This document shows, piece after piece, positions 1-15,200 of a DNA stretch of 64,000 bases. Source of the stretch: Notamacropus eugenii (lineage: Eukaryota; Chordata; Mammalia; Diprotodontia; Macropodidae); assembly GCF_028372415.1 (NCBI RefSeq), contig NC_092878.1:28936903-29000902 (forward strand), given 5' to 3'. The notes beneath the pieces were generated by a model. That model saw nothing but the letters and a program-made list of their open reading frames with translations, was not told where the DNA came from and ran no database searches. The stretch's first letter is position 1. Each line of letters begins with the position of its first letter. The translations under genes and the position numbers were made by a program.

Positions 1-14
1 ACTCATCATACAGT

Positions 15-90
15 ATTGTTGTTATACTGTGTGCAGTGTTCTCCTGGTTCTGCTCACTTCAATTTGTATCAGTTCTTATAAAATCTTAGT
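15..90 (-). repeat. L1 3'-region fragment
   Basis: The text gtgttctcctggttctgctc recurs in the L1 copies at 24480 and 60660. It is a short minus-strand piece upstream of the first SNAP23 coding exon seen. Confidence 0.6.
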
Positions 91-154
91 GATCTTCCAA
101 GGTGAGAGTAATACACTTTCACCCCTGAAACCTACTTTTTGTTTTTTTAAACAG

Positions 155-258
155 AATATCACGGTTCCTGTTGCTTTGCTTAGCAAGAATTGTGATCCAT
201 CATGGATGATCTGTCAGCAGAAGAAATTCAGCTAAGGGCTCACCAAGTGACTGATGAG
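155..258 (+). CDS. SNAP23: SNAP23 first coding exon
   Basis: The exon follows a pyrimidine-rich AG acceptor at 153-154 and ends at GAG|gtaaaa. Positions 155-201 are 5' UTR and 202-258 encode residues 1-19, starting [10 protein letters not shown]. Because an acceptor precedes the ATG, at least one non-coding exon and the promoter must lie upstream of the window. Confidence 0.95.
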
Positions 259-3200
259 GTAAAACATTTTGTTGAAAGTCTTAATTCATTTCACCCCTCT
301 TATATCTGTACGATGTATTCCCTTACTCGGATCTGAGGTAAGGAAGGATCAACTTTGCTATTTTGGCCAGCTTGGTCAGTTAATAAATGTTTGTTGATTG
401 ATTAGACCAATGAATGTGTTTGGTATTGACTAATGATTTGTTATTATTGTCTTGTCTTGTTCCCTCAAAAACCAAAAACAACAATAGAAAAGTTAAAAGT
501 AAATTCTAGAGTAAACACAGGTACTAAAGATAATAATCACCTAAAATTTGAGTAGGGAACTGACTATGGACAGACCTGTGCTTTAAGAAGATCACTTTGG
601 CATCTACATGGATGGATTGGAGATAATTGAGGCAGGAAGTCCAATTAGGCCACTGTAATAGTTCAGTTGAGAGGTGTAATAAGGATCTGAAATAGATTGA
701 TGATTCTCTATATGAAGGGATGAGGACTGTTCCTTTTTAATCTTTACATTCCTAGTACCTGGTGTGGTGCCTAGTACATAGTAGGTGCTTAATAAATTCT
801 TGTTGATTTATTGTTTGAGGATTTTGAAAATACATTGATGATGGAGTACCCTACAGCTCTGTGGTTGGCCTTATAAAGACAGAGATGGTATGCTCATCAA
901 AATTGTAAATGACACAGAGCTGGGAAATATAGTTAATATGCCTCATGACAGAATCCAAAAATTTTGTGACAGTATAGTACATTGGATTGAATCTAGTAGG
1001 GATAAATGTAAAATTTCAGTCAAAAATTCAATTTCAGAAGTAGTAGATGGTGGAGGTAGAGATAGCAGTTCTGAAAAAGATGTTGGGGCTTTAGTGGGCT
1101 GCAAGATCAGCAGGGTGGTGTGAGAACTAAAAAGCTAATTTGGTCTTGGGCTGCTATAACAGGGGCATAACCTCAGGAAAGGAGAAGGTGATAGTCCTTT
1201 TGTCTAACCTCATCTGGAGTATGGCGGTCACTTTGGGCACCAAGCAGAAGAGGGCCACTAGAATGATGAAAGACCTTGAGTTTGTGATACCTGAGGATTA
1301 GTTGAAGGAAATAGGAAGGTCTTAAGCATGGAGAAAAGAAGACTCTGGGACATGATAGCTATTTTCAAGTATTTGAAAGACTGTCATGTGGCAAAGGGAT
1401 AAGTTTTGTTCTTTTTGGTTCCAGAGGGCAGAATCAAGAGCAGTGGGGGAAACTTGCAAAGAAGCCAATTAGCCTTGATGTCGGGAAAAATTTTCCAATA
1501 ATTAGTACTGTCTGGAAATGGACTGGATTGCTTTGAGAGGCAGTGAGGTCTTCACCCAGAGGCTGGATGACCACTTGTGGGATATGTTCTAGTGGTAATT
1601 CTATGTAGTATGAGTTGAATTAGATGTCTATAGAGGTTCCTTTTGATTCTCAAATTCTGTCATTCAGTGACAGACACCCCCTCACCCTCACAGTATTTCT
1701 TGGAATACCTGGTGAAAAATAAGCTTGCAGTTTTAATGACCAGTTTGATTAGTTTTAGGTTGTTTAAGCGTTAGTTGGCAGTGATTTTACTTATAGTAGA
1801 AAATAACGTCCCGAACATGGTAAACATAGATTTTTATTTTAAAATTCTGCTTATTTTTCTGTTGCATATTAAAATAGTAAAACTTTGTTTTTGGGTGTTT
1901 TTTTTTTCCCTAGTCCCTGGAAAGCACAAGGAGAATCCTGGTTTTAGCCACTGAGGTAAGAGAATATTACTAGAAGTGTCCTACTCTTGGGTATCTTGGA
2001 GGGCACAACATGATGCTACTGTTGTCCCTGCAGAGCTCTGTGTTACAAACCTTGTGACCTGTTTGGCATTTGGATCAGTAATGCCCAGTAACATTTATTG
2101 CTCATTTAATGTTATGTTTGATATGAAGTCAATTCTATCTAGTCAAGTACGGGAATTGTCTTAAATTAGGAGGGATTGTCTTAAATTGGTATTCTGAAAG
2201 AGTTTAGGGACAGAAAGACAAAACCTTTTTTGTTTGAAAACAAGGTATTGATGTCATCAAGATGATGTAACGTCAGCACTTGATTTTTCCTCTTCCATTA
2301 GTATAGCATGGCAGGGACAATTAATTTAATAAAAGTCTGTGACTTACTTTTCACTTCAAATAGGTACTATTGTAAAATACACATGTAGAATCCTGGGTTA
2401 ACTCTGCCTACAACCTTACTTTCTCAGCTCTTGATGTTTTCTCTGTATTTCCTAGGGACTTCTTGTTTTATATTTGTGAATATTAGTCCTTTTGTTTTAG
2501 TTATATAGAGACTCTTTGTTTTACTTCTTTCAGGCTCAGGATGCAGGAATCAAAACCGTCACTATGCTGGATGAACAAGGGGGTAAGTTTGGATTCACTG
2601 GAAGAAGTTTTGAATTTCACTTTGCACATTTGCTGCATTCATGGATGTTTCCAGAATGTGTCCTTTAAGAGTGCCTTTCCCCATGTGGATGGTGCATTTC
2701 TTCCATCTCAAATCCCTTTCACATCTTGGATCATACAGGGTTTGACTTTTTCCATTGAAGGTATTAAGGAATTACTGTATGCCCAGGAAATCAGGCTATT
2801 GGGCTTAAATCTGATTAGTGACAAATGAAGAAGTTTGGGAGGTATCCAAATTGGAATATGCCTTGGAGGTCAGTGTCAGATGGTCCTGGTTCTCAAGGGC
2901 CCTTGTTTATTCTGGGATTTGAATCTACTGAGCCAGGGATAATGTTGGGTATCTGGTTCCAAAGCAGATCTCAGCCCATATGATTCCAAAACAGAACCAT
3001 ATCCCTAAGCTCTTCCTGGGGTCAGAAGTTATAATTCTGTTTGGGGGCTGGGTGCGCCAAAGTTTGGGACATTCCATACTGACTGTTTACTCTTTCACTG
3101 GCATTACACGTATTTATTAGATTGGATCAATGCATTATTAGATTTGGGACTGTGTCTTATTACATTTTTTTATGCAGAAGTATTTTCTGGTTGGGGAGCT

Positions 3201-6200
3201 TCCTAGAGTATTTGTGATAACTAATAACTTCCCACAAAATATAACTTTCAAAAAACTCTTCTTAGAAAAACTGAACCGCATAGAAGAAGGCATGGACCAA
3301 ATAAACAAAGACATGAGAGAGGCAGAGAAGACCCTGACAGAACTCAACAAGTGTTGTGGCCTTTGTGTTTGCCCTTGGAATAGGTGAGTTCTTCAGCCAG
3401 TGCTCGAAAACTCATGTTCATTTGCCTAGAGGATATTCTGAGAGATGGTTTTGTTTTCTTTTCTGTCTGTTTTTGGGAGCAGTGATTGCTTTAAATTGCT
3501 ACACAAGCTTTTCAAAATGATTCCCCTTTCCCCACCTTCCTTTCTGATGAAATGCATATATGATTTTAAGACAAAAATTAAGGACTTTGTTGCACATTAT
3601 GTAAGCATATATTGTTGATCTGCTAAAAAAGATAATCATTTCATATCGAATTTGGCATGTTCCCTGAAAACCACAATTTTCATCTATCCTATTTTAAAAT
3701 GGGCTTTTTTAATCTAGAGGGAAGTGGGTGGAAAATATGTCTCTGGCAGTCAAAAAGTGGAATGGAGTTAATATTTTCTTTTACTAGCAATCAGTAAGTA
3801 ACCACTGCTAAAACAGGTTCTGTAGAGGGTACTGCTATACTTTAGGGAATACTTGCCTGCTTACTATTTATTCTTCACAGTACAGGTAGGAAATATGAAG
3901 AGGCAGCAGGATGTATTGGAAACAATAATGGATTTACTCAGAAGACTTAAGTTAAAATTCTGATCTTGCCACTTACTTTATGTATGAACTTAGGCAAGTC
4001 ACTTGGGCATCAGTTTCCTGGTAGGTAAAATGAAGGAATTGGACTAAATTAGACTGCTAAGGTTTCTTGTAGCTCTAACTCGATGATCCTGCCTTCAAAG
4101 ACCTCAGAATATTGTTGGAGAAACAAGAACAACCCACAAGAATCAATAGTAAGCAATACTGGAAATACGTATCAGATGCTAAGTGGTGTGTTTTATCTAG
4201 ACTGCCAGGACTTGATGAAGGAAAAAGAGAAGTAATAGAAGGAATCTTCATGAAAGAGTTAGGACTGAAGCTGAGGTAGCAGCTGAAGGAGAAAGACTAG
4301 GCAGGGGTTTGCATTAGGAGACTAGACTGTTGGAGTGGCCAAGATGCTTCCAAGTTTTGGGGTGAGTTCTTTTCATAAGTGGATGGTCACTGTAAACTAT
4401 ATAAGATAAATGTTTGAAGGCTGAGCTCTCAAGACTGTCTCAGAGTGGCATCTAGAGTGGAATAGCATTTGACAAATATCCATTAACTGCATTGTAAAAA
4501 TGATAAATGATACCAAATCCTTATTAATTCACTTCCTTCTTACCCATTTAGTATCAATATCTTATTAATAGCAAATATTCAGAATAATTACAAGTTAATA
4601 TTGAGCAATCACTTTTTATCCTTTCCTTCATGTAGAGGGGCTTAATCTATTACATTTTCAATTAAAAGGAGAAACACACTGGCAATCTTGGTATTCTGAT
4701 GTCATAAGAAGCAGTCTTAAGGTGGAATGACTATGTATAGTGCTGAAGGTTTTCATTTTCCAAAGTGCTTTACAAATATTACAACTTTCACGTAGTTGTT
4801 ACAACTATTCTGTTTGTTATTTATAGCTTTTCTGTCAAAAGCTTTTTAAAATCTGGGACTTTTTGGCTACCAAAAATAGTTGAGAGTGGAAGAGGCATTT
4901 CTGTGTTGTCAGGTTTTCAGGTAAATAAGTTCTTCTTACTTGGATTGCAAATTTTACCCCAGAATTAATAGGCCCAAGTTGTTCAAAGGCTGAGACTAGT
5001 GATAGTTAAAAGGATGAGGAAATTAAAATTCTTTTGTACTTGCTCAGGCTTCCTTAGTTTTCTTCTCAGTGAAGAAAACATTAATGAAATATAAGACAAA
5101 CCACAGAGCCCCCTTGACAAAGGAAAAGCTTCCTTATCTTATTTTACTATTCATCAGGCTCATGCCTCCAACTGCATTTTCTTCCAGTACACCGATTCTT
5201 TTGTACTCACTTGAGACTTCCAGCCCCAGGTTGTTCCTTGTCCCCGTCTCCATCTCTTGATGTTCTTTAGAGGCTGTCAAAATCTTCTTAGTCTCTTCAG
5301 CTTTGTACCCAGAGAAGTTTTGTACGCATAAATATTTTCACAGTAGTATGCTAATTAACCAAGAAAACATTTTTGTTATGTTTACTTTTAGAAAAGACTA
5401 GATGTCCATCCTGAGCTGTTTTTTAGAGGAGGATTCATGTTTTAGGTACAGGCTTTACCGTATGTCCTTCAGAGGGCCCTTCCAACTCTGAGATTCTGTG
5501 ACATCTGAATGTGTGCTGGGAAATTTTTTGGTAGCTGAATTAGTTGAAACCATGTTACAGTGGCTTACTATGGGCCATGTACTACAACACAGAAATATCT
5601 TCACTAACTAGAACCATACATTAAATGAGATTTTGATTTTACTAAGTTCTTTTTAAAGGATTACTAGAAGTGGTACCTTTAAAAAAAATTGTCCCACTGC
5701 TTGATAGGAATCTTTTCTCTTCAAAGGCAGTAAACTTAAGATGTATATTTTAATTACAGTTGCCTTCAAATTGGGAAAATGGATTGTGTAATTAACATTA
5801 ATTTGAAATAGAGTATACTTATGATTGAAAGTCCCAGGGTGATGAAATGTCTGATGTCCTAATTTATTACACTCAAATTGTCCTCCCTTATATTAGTTAT
5901 CTAACTAAGTAGTTATCAACTCCATTTTACAGTCTTCAGACCGGCTTCAGAATCTAGTGTGTTGTCATACACTTCGTTTAAACATTTATTAAATAGCCAT
6001 TCTTCATAGAGAAAATATAAGGAACCTACCTATGTAGTCTTTTTAAACAAATAGGACATATACTCATACGTGTGGATTTCCTCTGCTAATACTCATGTTG
6101 ATGACCCTGTCTCATAATACAGCCTCACGGTTCTTAAATGTTTCAACTCTAGTGACCTTCTCTGTTCTACTTCAAACACACAGTGTTATGGTCACATCTA

Positions 6201-9200
6201 ATACCTTGATGTCTTCAAAATTATCTGTATTTGAGATCCGGAACTTTGAGATTTCACTCTCCAAGCACAGCTTATTATCTTGTTTTTAAATAAATTTTTA
6301 TTAATGTCTTTTGTTTTTATATTACCTGAATTTCTTAAAACAAAACAAAATAGAAGAGAAAAAGAGGAAGAAGAAAAAAAAGAACAAAATTGATCAGTAT
6401 ATTAAAACAATCTCCTATTATGTGCTGTTAGGCCATCGGATAACCCCAGGTCCCTACCTCTTCAAAGTAAGTAAGAGAATGTGTAAAGTAAAGGCTTTAT
6501 ATACAGGAACTAATATATTGTTTGCTTTCTCAGTGGTTGAGGGGGAATCTGGAACTCAGAATTTTAAAATAAATAAAGTTAATCATTAAAAAAGACTTTA
6601 TACAGAACTATAAAACTTAAAATTGCAGTACAACTTTTGAGATACCCTGTATTTTACTTTTTATCAGTTGGTTAGGGATATGTAGATGGTGTAGTGGATA
6701 GAACACTGGGCCTGGCATCAGGAAGACCTGAGTTCAAATCTGGTGTGAGACACTAGCTGTGTGACCCTGAGCAAGTCACTTAACCCTTTTTGCTTCACTT
6801 TTCTCATCAGTAAAATGAGCTGGAGAAGGAAATGGCAAGCCACTCCACTCCAATATCTTTGCCAAGAAAACCTGAATGGAATCACTAAGAATCAGACACA
6901 ACTGAAACTAGTTATTGAAGTGTTTGGATCAGAGAAATGATGTGATACATAGTTGAGTGAGCAGCATAGTAGTTAGTATGCATCATAGCTGTTTCAAAAC
7001 CATTCTGGATTTTCTGAGAACCAAATTAACTGTGAAGTTGAAGTGTAACTTTCAAGACTTGAATTATCATAATGATAAGCAAAATAAATCTGGTGATTTT
7101 GCTGTGACCTGTTCAGAGTTGAAAAGTGTTTTTTTTGTGCCTATATTGAACTTTGGGGCTAATTTTCAGTTAGAAGATTATCATCAGTCAGATGGACTTG
7201 TGTCTTGAAAAGTGAAACATTCTCCAGTTTGAGTACTTTATGATTCTTTTTTTCCTTCCTTTTTATTCAGATTCTCCGATGTCAGTTGTTTCTGTAAAAC
7301 AAGGCAGGAATCTAAATGGTGTTTTAAAAATTCTAACAAAACTAGCTTCTCTTTTGCTGTCATTTACTGTTTCATATATCTCATTCTTACCTAATCTTTT
7401 CCTTTCTAATCTGCTTACTAAAAATGAAGATTTAACACCAGAGGCTGGCTCGGTAATTGGTCAAAGTGAACTTTAGGATGCAGTCTTTTGGCGCAGTCTG
7501 AGCTGTTAACCTGCTGTCTAAAGGTGATGCTTCACTTGGCTATATTTGCATGTGCATGGATACTGTGAGTGGCGTTTTGTTGTGATGTGTTGTAGAAAAT
7601 ACCTCTGTTTAGGATTATGCCTCAGAAGGCACTGGGTATAGCTTTTGACCCAGTAATGCCATTGCTGAAACTTTGGAGATAAAGAAAAACAAGTAAAAGA
7701 TCCATGTCTTTTTTTTTATTAATTAAATTATTTTATTTGTTTTCAGTATTTGACAATCACTTCCATATATCTTAGATTCTTTTCCCCTCCCTCCCCACTT
7801 CCTCCCTGAGACGGTATAAAATCTTATATAGGTTCTACAGGTACATTCCTATTAAATACATGTTGCATAGAAGAATTAAAATGAATGGGAGAAGCCATAA
7901 AACAAAACAAAACATAATACAAAAGAAAATGGTCTGCTTCTCTCAGCGATCCACTTCCATGGTTCTTTCTCTGGAAGATCCATATGTTTTAAAACATTTG
8001 TAGTAGCTTTATTAGTTGAAAAAAAGAAACTAAGAGGGGTGCCCATCAGTTGGGTAACATTTGAACAAAATATAATATGTGAAGGTAATGGAATATTATT
8101 GTAGCATAAAAGTTGAGAAACCTGGGAAAACTTGTCAGAATTGATGCAGACTAAAGTGAACAGAACCAGAACTATTGATCAAGCAGTGTTTTAAGAACAA
8201 CTCTGAAAGACTTAGGAACTCTGATTAATGCAGCGACTAACAAGGCTTCCAGGAGGGCCAGTGATAAAGCCTACTACCCACTTCCACACAGAGAATTGAT
8301 CGACTCAAGGTAGAGAATAAGATACACAATTAAAAAAATTTTTCCCAATTACATGCAAAAACAATTTTTAACATTTGTATTTATTTTTTATTTTGAGTTG
8401 CAAATTTCCTTCTTCCCTTTCTCTACTCCCTCCTCCCTAAGAAAGCGAATAGTTTGAATAGGTTATACATGCCAGGTATGCAAAACATATTTTCATATTA
8501 ATCATGTTGGGAAAGAAAACACAGACTAAAAAACCCCCCAAAACTCCAAGGAAAATAAAGTAATTAAAAAAAGTTCAGAGTCCATCAGTTCTTTTTCTGG
8601 AGTTGGATAGCAGTTTTCATTGTAAGTCCTTTGGAATTGTGTAGAAGATAGATATTTTTAAATTGGTCCGATATGACACATGTTTTCCTTGACTATGCAT
8701 ATTTGGTAACAATGTTTTTTTTCACCTGAAATGGAGAATAATTTTTGTTGGGGAGAAAAAGGGGAATGATAGTTGTCCCCTCTCCTCAAGAAAGAAGGAA
8801 AGACAAAGAGGATTATTGAAGCATTTTTTTAAAAAATGCTATTTGGACACAAGCCCCACAAAAATTCCTAGAAGAGTTAAGGAAAGAAGTAAGAGTGGTA
8901 GAGGAAAAACTGGGAAAAGAAATGAGAGTGTTTGCAAAGACATTATGAGAAGAGAATCAGCAGCTTGGTAAAAGAGGCATTAAAAATACTGAAGAAAATC
9001 CTACCTAAAAAACCAGAATTGGCCAAGTGACAAAAGAGCCACAAAAATTGAAGAAAAGAACTCCTTAAAAAGCAGAATTGGTCAAATGGAAATGGAGGTA
9101 AAAAGCTCACTGAAGAAAATAATTACTTAAGAATTAGAATTGAGCAAGTAGAAACCAACAATTCCACGAGACATCAAGAAACAATAAAATGAAATCAAAA

Positions 9201-12200
9201 GAATAGAAGAAAATGTGAAATATCTTCGTCAGAAAAACAACTGATCTGAAAAATAGATTGAAGAGAGATAATTGAAGAATTATTGGACTCCTAGAAAGCC
9301 AATATCAAAAATAAGAGTATAGACATCATGTGTCAAGAAATTATCAAGGAAAACTTCCCTGATATCTTAGAACCAGCGGATAATATAGAAACTGAAAAAA
9401 TCTACTGATCATCTCCTGAGATCCTAAAATGAAAGCTGTCAGGAATATTATAGCCAAATCCTAGAGCTCCCAGGTCAAGGAAAAAATATCAGAAGCAGCC
9501 AGAAAAAAACCATTCAAATATTGTAGAGTCACAATCAGGGTCACACAAGATTTAGCAGCTTCCATATTAAAGGAGTGAAGGACTTGGAATATGATATTCT
9601 GGAAGGCACAGGAGCTAGAATTACAACCAAGAATAACCTACCTAACAAAACTGAATATAATCCTTTGGGGAGAAAATGGATATTTGAAGAAATATGACCT
9701 TGGAGCATTCCTGATAAAAAAACCAGAGTAGAATATTTGATATTCAAAGATGATACTCAAGAGAGTCATAAAAAGATATGAAAGAGAAATCATAAGGGAT
9801 TCAGTAAGGTTAAACTGTTTATATTCCGATATGGAAATATGATGCATGTAATTCCTAAAAATTTTGTCATGGTTAGGGCAGTTAAAAGGAGTTTATGACA
9901 GAGGGCATGAGTATGAGTTGATTATGTTGGAATGATCTCCAAAAAAATGAAGGAGTGAAAAAGAGGGATGCACTGGGAGAAAGAGGAAGGGAAAGGCAGA
10001 ATGAGGAATATTTTCATGCAAAGAGAAATCTTTACAGTGGAGGGGAAATGGGAGTGGGGTGGACAGTGCTTAAAGCTCAATCTCACTGGAATTGGTTCAA
10101 AGAGGGAAGAATATATATGCACTCAGTTATGTCTAGAAATCTGTCTTACCCAACCAATAGAGAAATAGGAGGGGAAGGGGATAAGAGAAATGTGGGGGTG
10201 GGGAGGGAGATGAAAGGGAGGGTGGATTAAGGGAGGTAGTAGTTAGAAGCAAAGTAGACTTTTGAGAGGAGACTGGGTAAAAAAAGAGAGGAAGCAGAAG
10301 AAAATGGGATGGAGGGAAATGCACGGTTAGTAATCATAACTGTGGATGTTAATGGGATGAACTCGCCCATAAAAGGAAGCAGATGACAGAATATGTTAGA
10401 AACCAGAATCCAACAATATCTTGTTTACAGCAGACACATTTGAGACAGAGACAAAGGGCTGGAGCAGAATCTAGTATGCTTCAACTGAACTAACAAAGGG
10501 AAGGGTAGCAATCGTGATCTTAGACAAAACCAAAAGCAAAATAGACCTAATTAAAAGAGATAATCAGGAAAACTAATTTTTGCTAAAAGGTACCCCATAG
10601 ACAGTGAAGTAATATCAGAATTTTTACAGCAGATTTCTCTGATGAAGGCCACATTTCTCAAATATATAGAGAATCAAGTCAAGTTTATAAAAATAAGGTC
10701 CATTCCCCAATTGGTAAATGGTCAACAAGCTATGAACAGGCAGTTTTCAGAAGATGAAAGCAAAGCTACTTATAGTCTTATGAAAAAATGCTTTAAATCA
10801 CTTTATTAGAAAAAGACAAATTAAAACAACTTTGAGGTGTCACCTGACATCTATTAGAACTGACGTACTGAAGAGGATGAGGGAAAATAGGTACACTAAT
10901 AGACTTTGGTAGAATAGTGAACTGGACCGTTCTAGAGAACAATTTGGAACTAAACCCAGAGGACTGTGCATATGCTTTGACCCAGCAACACCACTGCTAG
11001 ATCTCTATCTCAGATGATGAACTGATGAACTCAGTGCATGTTGAAGTATAGTTTTTTCATTTTTATTTTTTTTGCTTTTTTTTTTTTTTTGCAATAAGGC
11101 TAGTATGGAAATAAGTTTTGCATGATTTCACATGTATAATACATTGCCTTCTCAATGGGTGAGGAGATGGTGGGAGGGAAAGAGAATATGAAATTCAAAA
11201 TTTAACAAGAAAAGAATGCTAAAAATAAATAGTGAAAATAAAAATAAAAGCTGCTTTAAAAAAAGTACAGTAGTTTGAAAAAAGTGAATCGTTTTAGGAA
11301 TGTCAGGAACTAAAACTTGAAGTATGTTTCTACGTGCCAATTTTCTGGATTGAAATGGCATATTTTGATCCCCTTAAAGTCCTTAGACTCTTCTTTCAGC
11401 AACTTCTTCCTCCCTCTTTATCTATAAGAACAAGAAATTATGCCATGATCCTGACATACTTATTGCCTGATTACATTTTAACTGAAACTCCAAAGGTTAG
11501 GAAGACACTTGTTTCCATGTTGAGGGCACACATTACCTTGTTAAAGGAATAAATTTAGTCCTTGATAAGGGAGTGAGGGACAGGACAGACATGATACTCT
11601 TTCTTCAAAGAGATAGGAATAGTGGAGATGGATCCTGCAAATTATAATAGGTCTGCTCAGTTGACACTGAAAATTAGATTTAGATTCATTATAAGGAGAA
11701 AAGTTCCTAACAGTCAGTTGTCTAATAGTGGAATGAGTTACTTCCGGAGATAGTAAGTTTCCAATCACAGGAAGTCCTCTGGTATAGGCTGAATTACCAC
11801 ACATTAGAAATACTTTGGAAGGGATTGTTCAACCAAATAATCTCTAAGGTTCCTTCCAGCTCTGAGGTCAGTCAGTACACATTTAAGTAAGTAAACGTGT
11901 GTTGATTGACTGACTTTTGACTTTGTGAAGGTAAAACAGATTTAGTTCTTGTAAATTGACTTGAGGCTGAAAGGAAAGTTATGTGTTCTTTCCCCATATA
12001 TGGCTCCTTACTCTGGAAGAGAAGTTGGTTGAAGCTGCTGGAGTGCCAGGGAGTTCAGAGGAAACTGTGTCCTTTAATCATTTATCTGGACCTTACCCTA
12101 GTATAATTCAGGTCTCATCTTGATAGGCTTTTCTAGCCCCTAGTCTTTCTCCACTTCCTTTCCTGAAATTGGTGACCTCTTTTATCTTCCCCAGCTTTGA

Positions 12201-15200
12201 CACAATCTCAACCTCAAGATGCCCAGATACATATTAAGTTTTCTGGCACATTTGAAATTATGTTGGTTTTTAATAATTGTTTGTACTATAATTGTTCTTA
12301 CTATATTATTTATGTCTCTTGTTATAAAGTTTCTGACAGTGTCATTGGACTATATCTTCTTTAAGGGGTGTATTACTGTACTCAGTAGATTTGGTTTTAA
12401 GGGGATCAGAATGTATTATTTCAGTCAGACTCCTGAAGAAAATTGGTGTGTAGACATATACTAAAAGCTTTAATTCTTGATATTTTTAAAATACTTGATT
12501 CACTTTTTTCCATACTATTCTAAAATATTGTACTGAGGCATAAATATTATAATACATTTAAGATAAAATTATATTTCACCAAGTTGTGCATTTGGTAATA
12601 GATACACTGTGCTGTCTTAATCTCTTCTCTGCTTATGATGTTTTAAAATTTCCTTATTAGAGAATAATCTGGAATATACCAAAGAGGTCAAGACTATTTC
12701 CAGAAACTGTTATTTCTTCTTTAGACAAAACAAAACCTCTAACAGTGTATACAATGACTTGCTGGGTTGTTGGGAAGATTGAGTGAGGTAACCCATGTAA
12801 AACTCTTTAGGAAACCTATAAAGCAACCTATAAAGGATTTCTCAACCTGGAGTCTAAACTTTTTTTTAAAATTGATACCTATTTCAGTGTAATTGGCCTC
12901 CTTTGTAATCCTATGTGTTTTATTCTGTGCATTTAAAAACATAAATCTGAGAAGGATTCTGTAGCTTTTATTAAACTGTCATAGGGAGTCCATGGCACAA
13001 AAAGAGAGTAAAAATCTCTGCTCTATATAAAAACTTCAACCTTTCCTTCACACTGTCTAATGATTAGGAAGTTTTTAGTGTTAGTTATGAGTCATTATGA
13101 AGTCCTTTCTCTATGTTTCATCACTTCACTGGCATTATATTAAGCCCCATGTCTCATAATTCTCCGGTGCAGGTAAAATAAAAGTGTACTTTGATGGACA
13201 GACTATCAGTCTTCTAAAATAGATGGTTTTATAAAAGATTGTGCTTTCAGATCATTGGATGGAATGTAAACTCCTCAGGCATAGGAATTGTTTTATTTTT
13301 GTGTCACCAACACCTAGCACAGTTTCTGGCATACATATAGTCATTGTTTATTAAATATTTATTTATTGATTAGGAAAAAATAGATCAGGAAGAATAAGTT
13401 CTTACATCTAAAAACTTTAGTCATTTATCCCTTGTAACTGGCGTTAGCAATGTAGCCAATTCCATGATTCATTGACTTATTGTCTAATTTGGGATTAATA
13501 ATATTAACTAACATTCATACCGTGCTTTAAGGCTTGCCAACATTTTTCACACCATTCATTACTTGTGTCTGCTCATCTATGAAAGTAAGCCTGGTGTAGT
13601 GAAAAAGAACATTGAGCTGATAGTCCTAGTTCCAAACCCATTAAATTCTGCTGCTGATTATCTCAAAAACTTTGTGCAAGTCATAACCTCTCTGAGCCTT
13701 AGATTTCTCCTGTATAAAATGAGGAAGCTGCATTAGCTCAAATGGCGGTCTGGGTCCATTTCCTCATCCGGTATTGCTTGGCAATCTCTACAATTTGTAC
13801 CTATTCCATTTATTGAGGCTACTCATCCAACTGAAATATTAGATGATTTCATGACCATGTTGGGGGTTCATTTAATATTTCCTGAAGATTTCACCTCAGC
13901 AGAGATGAAGGACAAAGCAGTCAGTATATCACTTGTCATTAGTTCCAGCTAAAGGTTTGATGGAGAGGAAAATGAAATTGAGTGTTAGTGTTTTCTTTAA
14001 CTTGCCTGTGTTCTTCCTGTTTCATATTATGGACGATCTAGATAATCTTAATCTTAGCAGTTTTCACTTCTTCTGGCACGTGCCAGGATAGTTAACTAAG
14101 AGGTGAGCCCTTCACAGGTTAACCCAGCCTCGGAGAGCTAAGTTCTCATGAGAATTATGAACGATATGTTTATTTTACACATTGTGGTGGAATGTTGAAC
14201 ACTTGGAATGTTCATTTTAATAGAATGGCAAGTGTATTTTAACGCTACTCTACTTGGCTGCAATAGTGATAGGGCAAACTAAACAAGATGAGGAGTCTTT
14301 CACTTCATTGCCTCTGACTTGACGTCCCTTCACTTTTTTTGTGTAGGTCAGCAAATTTCGAGTCTCGAAAGGACTACAAAGCAACATGGGCTGAAGGAGG
14401 AGACAGTTCACCTGGTAATGTGGTTTCTAAGCAACCAGGCCGTATGACAAATGGTCAGCCTCAGCAAACGGCTGCAGGAGGGGCCAGTGGTGGATACATT
14501 AAACGGTATGTCTATCCTCCTAGCAGTTTTTCTCATTTCTTCTGCTTCTTTTCCTGTTTTTTTTTTTTGAATAATTTTTTCCCCAATTACATATATCCTC
14601 ATGTCTTTTGACTCAGGGTATTAAATTTCCTTTCTTTGCTAGAATAACTTTGTGTGAGTTCTTAAATGCCATTAAGGTAGCTATGTTAGAAATCAGCTTT
14701 TCACTACATGTGAATGTTCATGTACATATTCAGAAAGACCTCTCACTTAGTATACACTACTTAATGTTCTTCTATAATGAAAAGATAGTTGATGTCAAAG
14801 AGAATTTAAGATACAACCAATTAGGCTCCTTTTGAAAATGAAAAATTGGTTTTTTCATTGTCAGGAAGCCAGTTCTGGCAGTCATACAGTTCTGGGGGGC
14901 ATATCACAAATCCTTTGGTAATATTTAATTGTCTGTATGATAGGATAACTAATGATGCCAGAGAAGATGAAATGGAAGAAAATTTGTGTCACGTGGGCAA
15001 TATCCTGGGGAACTTGAAAACCATGGCCATAGATATGGGCAACGAGATTGAGTCCCAGAACAAACAAATAGACAGAATCACCGAGAAGGTAAGATCCTCA
15101 TAACTTCTTTTGTCCCCTTTCTTCCATAGGAGTCGCTCAGGCATGTATTGAATACCCAGCTTTGTCCTCAAGTGTTATGAGAGGATCCCAATAAGTTACC

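Noticed and set aside
560-700. Purine-rich repeat text first taken for an unknown family (also 25095-26560 and 46495-47290)
   Set aside because: It is the reverse complement of the L2 ORF2 end.
6672-6760. tRNA-like sequence with A/B-box resemblance
   Set aside because: It is the head of a SINE with the standard CORE body and tail; no cloverleaf-complete tRNA gene is present.
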